Origin: Leucocoprinus leucothites
Lineage: Eukaryota > Basidiomycota > Agaricomycetes > Agaricales > Agaricaceae
Assembly: GCA_013368445.1 (NCBI GenBank)
Contig: JAACJO010000006.1
Span: forward strand, 1,984,001-2,048,000
Reading direction: 5' to 3'
DNA: 64,000 bases
Below are positions 58,997 through 64,000 of the stretch, piece by piece. A program made the position numbers and the translations under genes. Every line of letters starts with the position of its first letter. Within the stretch, counting starts at the first letter, position 1. Under the pieces are notes generated by a model that was given only the letters and a program-made list of their open reading frames with translations, had not been told where the DNA came from and did no database searches.

Positions 58997-61254
58997 CTAT
59001 AGCTTAGCCGGTAATCTTGGCTGCCAGTCGACGCGTTCAACCTAGGAAGGAATGTGTGTTATACCTCCATAACCATACTATCGCTTGGAGTGCGTACCAT
59101 TTCTGGGCGTAGATCATCTATTGTCGACGCACCGACGAGTCTCATAGCAGTCACAATTTCCTTCCTAAGGATCTGTACAATCTTCACGACACCGGCGGCT
59201 CCATACACCTAATACAAGTCATTATCGTTTTGTCGGTCGATGAGAGGACCATACTTACGCTTTGTGCATACAGAAAAGCTCTTCCAAGACCTACTGCTTT
59301 AGCACCGAGGCACAGTGCTTTGATGACATCCGTGCCTCTGCTAATGCCGCCTGTAACCCTGGCTTGAGCTGCGTTATCCGCTAAACGACAAACAACCCAC
59401 CATCGATATATACTGAAACGTATTTGATCTGATTAGAATCTAAACCTAGAATCAACACGCTGTTTACATACCCTCAAGCTTTTCAAAGACATCAGGGCGT
59501 TGCAGGCGAATCTTATATAGCACTTCCAACGGTGGCATGGAACTGAATTTTCAAGTGATGGTCATCGAGCAATTCTGCACGCACAACGCCAGCACTCACT
59601 ATTCTAACTGTCGGCCTAAGCGATAATCAGTCAAGGTGAGTGAAAAATATCTTGATTTCATAGGCTCACCTCCGTGATTTGAAAGAAGGATCCCTTCAAC
59701 TCCGGCCTCGGCTGCCAGAACGGCATCCTGTAAACGCCCAAACTGAGTAGAATTCGAAGTTCAAGTCAAATGTATTATACCTCGACGCATTGAATACCTG
59801 GAAATTGTGAATATCGCTCACCAGGTTGTAAAGTAAGCTCTCACCCACCTTTTAGCACTATGGGAAGTTTTGTAATCCTCCTTAACCAAGGGATCGTCTA
59901 AGCTCAACGCTACATCATCATGTGGCCTAACATGCAGGAGAGACAACCTAAACTGATAACGCACCCTCTCCCAAGTCATATCCTGGTCCCTAAAGCCCTC
60001 AAGCGAACGATTTGAACCAGCCGTTCCGAGTAGGACCGTTTCTCCCTCGGGAGCATCGTTCTCTGACCAGTACGTCGGGGCGCCTCTCTCCTCATCCTCC
60101 GCTTCCCAAATGTTACGGACGTCTCTCTCACGATTGCCAAGCGTGACTGTATCAACGGTTAGGAAAATAGCTTTATAACCCAGGGCATCGGCCTCTCGAA
60201 CACGCTCCTCAGAGATAGAGTCGTCAATGTGTTTGTACAGCTGGAAAAATAGGGCTTGGGATGGGACAGCGGCATCCATCATGTCGCTGTATGACAATGA
60301 TGCATTGAACGACACCATCTGGGTTATCCCAGTCTGTGCGGCCCCTCTAGTGATATTGGCTTCGCCTGCAATGGGAAGCTAGTAATTCAAAAAATGCATA
60401 AAAAGCGGAGGAGGACGACATTACCTTCTGGGTGGCCAAGTTTTGCAAGTGCAGCTCCGCTTACAAAGACGGGAATTGAGGACTTGAATCCAAGAATAGT
60501 GGTTGAGGGGTCACATCTCGAAACTGGCCGCATCACCCGAGCATTGAAGAAGAAACGAGAAAAAGCGCGCACGTTCTCGTCAAAAGCTAAGAATTTGGAT
60601 CAGACTACGATGGGCCCAATACGGTCATTATTCCCGAAGAAAAATTCTCACTTATTTCATCGTCCGCAGCGGAAGTGTAGAAAGCCTTGGCTTTACTGGA
60701 TAGCGTCCGAAGTGCAACACTCTGAAGGCAAGATACCGTCCTCAATCAAAATACCTTAAACCAACTCTTCTTTTAACTTACCTCCATATCCCTGAGACTA
60801 AGTATCCTAGAAAGAGGTGGTTTTCTCTTGGCTGCCTCTTCAACGCGTTGTTCGTCCTTAGTTTTCTTGCGATTTTTCTGTGCTGAAGCTAGAGATTGAC
60901 TAGCTTCGGCGCTTATGGGACCAAGATGTTTCGTAGGTGGTAGGTTCTTGTCCAAGGCATCCGAAGGGTGAATGGGTATATAGACAGCTGTGGCGTCTCG
61001 TCCAGCATGTTTGAGTATGATATCTGCTCCCCCCGGGTGTTCCTTTCGGTGAAGTCAGTTCAACTACGAGAGTCCACAGTAGATGACTTGTAGTACGGAC
61101 GGGGAGAAATTCTGTTACGTCGTAGACGTGATCTTGGATGATGACCCAACAGGACCTGTCGATATGTTATAGAATAGATTAACCACATTATACGATGTGC
61201 AACATACTCGGAAGAGCTGTGCTGAGCGACTTGGTCCAGCGTCCAAGCTGGCAT
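58997..61254 (-). CDS. L-lactate dehydrogenase (cytochrome b2)-type flavocytochrome, copy 2
   Basis: Tandem paralogue of the gene at 56071-58325 with the same exon plan. ATG 61254 gives [16 protein letters not shown], followed by the cytochrome b5 exons (b5 region near 60940-61160 with the HPGG motif). The linker is nearly identical ([19 protein letters not shown]). The FMN domain shows [67 protein letters not shown] with the catalytic His, and the end [11 protein letters not shown] (stop 58997-58999). I saw no disabling change, though several exons were checked only for motifs. Differences cluster around the acidic surface loop ([20 protein letters not shown]). Both copies are probably functional; division of labour is unknown. 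Confidence 0.85.
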
Positions 61255-62817
61255 AGTGGGTGGGAGGGGATTGGGATAGAAGGAGGGGTGTGGGATGAGA
61301 TAAATTAAATCCTTGGTGCCATTCGGTCATCAGGCTTCGCTTGGAGGTGCTATCTCCGGCCCGCGAAGTCGTCTGGGAAGTGATGTAGCCCTAGAGAACG
61401 ACGATCATCATGCGAGGAGGTCCCGAGTCATATTGAGCTTTGAAGTCTGATAGCCGTACATATTGGACGCTCCGAGTCCGGAGGCTTTCCTAATATTTCT
61501 AACCTTTCATGGAACGAGTTGTTGCTGGCAGGGTCAGCCTCATGGTGGAGTAGTACGATGTCTTGGGCTGCAGTTTCCAAGAAGAACAACCCGGATATAA
61601 ATTACAGTCAAGAGTATATATTTCAATATCACCGAAAAGGTCGGATGTATAAAGAGATATTGAGCAACGTTCTTGTCCCACTACATACGAAGAACAGTTT
61701 GTCTTTTCCCTGAAACTTATCTGGTGACATCCTACTCGTCTTTATCCATCCTGTAGTCCTATGCGCTTTGTCGGTTGTAACCAAATCCACTGCAAAGCCA
61801 TTTGACCATTACGCTGTTTTGTGTATGATGGGCGTCTTGTCCTGGCTAAAACGTCAATGATAAGATAGTGACACTGAGTAGACACTGTTAGGTTCTTTCA
61901 AATTTTGCGCTCACTCCACCGCGAGGCTCCAGGTTCCGAATGACAGGAGCCCAAATCTTCTAGGGGGTGGTCGCATCGAGCTTGTTGGGACAGTGGGAAG
62001 AGATGCGATAGTCAGCCTAAGTAAAATAATCATATGGAACTTACGAGATCGTGGCTCCTGATCCGGCCTTTACCTGTCCCGTCCAACCGGCGGCGGGGGA
62101 ATTCTGGATTGGAGACAGCTGAGGGAAAATTGGAGCATTTTTGTCGGCTGATTCAATGCAACAATCATTAAGGGATATCATTTGACCTTCTGTATCCCCT
62201 CGAAGTCAGCAAACCTTCAATGAGGCTTCTAGCCTTTTGAAGGGCATGGACTCCCATCTACTACTGGGTCAGTTAATGGCTTCGAGGAAAAAATCCAGTG
62301 AAAGTCGAGGTGAAACGGTTAGCTAGCGCAGCGATTCCAGAGGCCATTGTTTCCAGCAACTGTTCGTCATATGAAGCGAATGAACGTCAGATTCACCGAC
62401 GCTGATAATCCTGGTTGATGGAGAAGCATCAAACTGCATCCGTTCCGCCAGATCCTACGACCAAGAATCACATCATGATTGTCTCCATCTTGTAGAAACG
62501 TCCGCTTTGTCCCAAAATGTGTCCCTACTGCGAGGCTTAAGAGCCTGCAGGTGGGCTCTTCACCTTCAGCGTTGACTGAGAGAACACTGTGGGAAAAGTT
62601 CGGCCTCGCTGTCGGCTTTGGCGTCAAATTTCCTCGTGGGATTACCCAAAGGGGTTTGTGCTCTTCTCTCACAAAATCGCTTCGCTTCTTAATCATGCGT
62701 TTGATGGCATTTGATTTCTTATAAACCTTGACCGCTCTTCGTATTTTTGAGCTTTTCCACCTTCCCTTTTTCCACCTCACCCTCACAACCCTACCGTAAA
62801 CGCACTTTTTACGAGTC
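61255..62817. other. Intergenic, divergent promoters of flavocytochrome copy 2 and the aldehyde dehydrogenase
   Basis: A 188-codon minus-strand frame at 62367-62933 overlaps the aldehyde dehydrogenase start and has no family features. The last ~60 bp before the ALDH ATG (62755-62817) are strongly pyrimidine-rich on the plus strand, a common feature of well-expressed fungal promoters. Confidence 0.5.
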
Positions 62818-64000
62818 ATGGTTGAACTCAAGTACACACCCTTGGAGGAGATCGAAAAGGTGGGTTTGAATGAAGTGGTCGCAGTATCGTCTGGGGGTGG
62901 AAACCATATGCGTGGCAGGGTTCCTATATGCATGGGACTCTGAGCTAGTCTATTCGCTCACCAAAGAGGATGTTCACGACCTGCTGTACATTGGTGTCAC
63001 GTCATACTGCACGAACTCCCCATTGCAGTGAATGTGAACGGAAAGCTGATAGACATAACCCTCCTCTAGATCCATACCAACCTTCGTAACGGCTTCCGTT
63101 CTGGAAAATCCAAGAATGTCGAGTACAGGAAATACCAACTCCTACAGCTCGCGTATATGGTCAAGGACAACACTGAACGCTTCCAAGAAGCTTTAGCCGC
63201 AGACTTGGGCCGACCGCCTTTCGAGAGTCAATTGTACGGCCCGCTCAATGCATTACTTTACGCTTATTGACACATCTGCTACTCAGCCTAGAAATTGGCT
63301 CATCGATTATGGAAGCACGTACTGCGTGGGCGGGTGTCGACAAATGGGCGAAACCAGAGAAACCACCTTTCTCGATTAATGCCACCCCAATGCGCCCCGT
63401 CATCTACAAGGAGCCGAAGGGCGTCGTCCTAATCATTAGTCCATTCAACTACCCAATGTGGTTGTGCATTAGTCCTTTGGTGCGGGTTTAGTTCAACTAC
63501 ATGAACGTTCTTCGCCCCCTGACTTTTGCCCGATTGTTTAGGCTGGTGCTATTGCCGCTGGAAATGCTGTTGTTGTCAAACCCGCTGAGACCGCACCCCA
63601 CGTTAGCTCCCTCTTTGCCGAGCTTATTCCCAAGTATTTGGATCCTGAGCTTGTTGCGGTTGTGAATGGCGCTGTTCCTGAGACCACCAGGCTTTTGGAA
63701 TTGCCTTGGGATCACAGTGAGTAGTTTTACACATAGCCGCGCGATAAGATGATCCGACGGCTGTCTTTACTAGTTCTCTACACCGGCGGTGGACGTGTTG
63801 GTCGCATCGTGAGCACTGCTGCTGCTAAGCATCTCACTCCTGTATCTCTGGAGCTGGGAGGTGAGTCATCTTTTTCCTTGACTTGACATGACTTTTTGGG
63901 TGGCCTGTTTGTTCAAAATATATTAGGCAAATCTCCAGTCTTCGTCGATCCCGAATGTGACCTTGAAACCACTGCGAAAAGGATCATGTGGGGCAAGGTC
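62818..64000 (+). CDS. Aldehyde dehydrogenase, ALDH3/fatty-aldehyde type, 3' end outside window
   Basis: Oxidises medium- or long-chain aldehydes with NAD(P)+; the fungal relative is HFD1. ATG 62818 gives [14 protein letters not shown], then exons with [34 protein letters not shown], the ALDH3-typical [17 protein letters not shown] (catalytic Asn in FNYP), [49 protein letters not shown] (Rossmann TGxxxVG), and [17 protein letters not shown], where the general-base Glu lies in ELGGKSP. The window ends in RIMWGKV, before the catalytic cysteine. A first intron of roughly 200 bp (about 62860-63070) is longer than its neighbours. Complete in the visible part. Confidence 0.9.

Larger units (their letters stand above)
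55860..61370. repeat. Tandem duplication of a ~2.93-kb unit
   Basis: Two head-to-tail units, each with one flavocytochrome-b2-like gene plus flanks. Start codons are at 58325 and 61254 (offset 2,929 bp) and stops at 56071 and 58997. Similarity extends into the 3' flank (CACCCAAAAA...GACGATTTAATC at ~55870 and ~58790) and about 100 bp upstream of both ATGs. Confidence 0.9.

Noticed and set aside
62367..62933. 188-codon minus-strand open frame before the aldehyde dehydrogenase
   Set aside because: Overlaps the ALDH start codon and first exon on the other strand and shows no family motif.

Overview
The window comes from the nuclear genome of a filamentous basidiomycete, most likely an Agaricomycete. 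Genes are split by many 45-70 bp GT-AG introns and spacing is compact. Several gene families are typical of mushroom-forming fungi: DUF6533 and DUF6534 membrane proteins, a DUF6699 domain, NACHT ATPases, TKL-like kinases with an HGD/HSD catalytic loop, and CYP monooxygenases. I see no rRNA, tRNA, CRISPR array or intact transposon. Exon structures were read by eye; where I give splice sites, the reading phases were checked arithmetically.

Layout. (1) 1-16.2 kb: 3' part of a kinase-DUF6699 gene, a P450 on the minus strand, separase and the splicing factor CLF1 on the plus strand, with an F-box/LRR-like remnant between the last two. (2) 16.7-33.3 kb: sparse region with a DUF6534 gene, a DUF6533 gene, an intact seven-helix-type membrane gene and a broken piece of a similar one. 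It also holds the PIP5-kinase MSS4 gene, a stray copy of an MSS4 exon piece, a dispersed ~0.55 kb duplication and a three-unit ~390 bp tandem repeat. (3) 33.4-43.7 kb: NACHT/kinase block. One gene appears to encode two NACHT domains in tandem. The next appears to encode one NACHT domain joined to a C-terminal kinase (1,084 aa model). A truncated, mutated copy of the linker and kinase follows. (4) 41.4-48.9 kb: mosaic of duplicated fragments around an ITPase (HAM1) gene: a promoter-plus-exon pseudogene of ITPase, a frameshifted HMG-box gene with its promoter copied elsewhere, a decaying secreted-protein gene, and a small gene with a perfect eIF4E-binding motif. (5) 51.5-64 kb: a second P450, mitochondrial MAM33/p32, two tandem flavocytochrome-b2-type lactate dehydrogenases, and the 5' part of an aldehyde dehydrogenase.

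How the genes relate. Housekeeping genes (separase, CLF1, MSS4, ITPase, MAM33) are interleaved with accessory islands. The most unusual part is 33.4-43.7 kb, where signal-transducing ATPase (STAND/NLR-like) modules are fused to each other or to a non-RD kinase. This resembles the logic of innate-immune or self/non-self recognition receptors, but that role is inference. The left-edge kinase has matching intron sites in its kinase core, so both kinases belong to one expanding local family.
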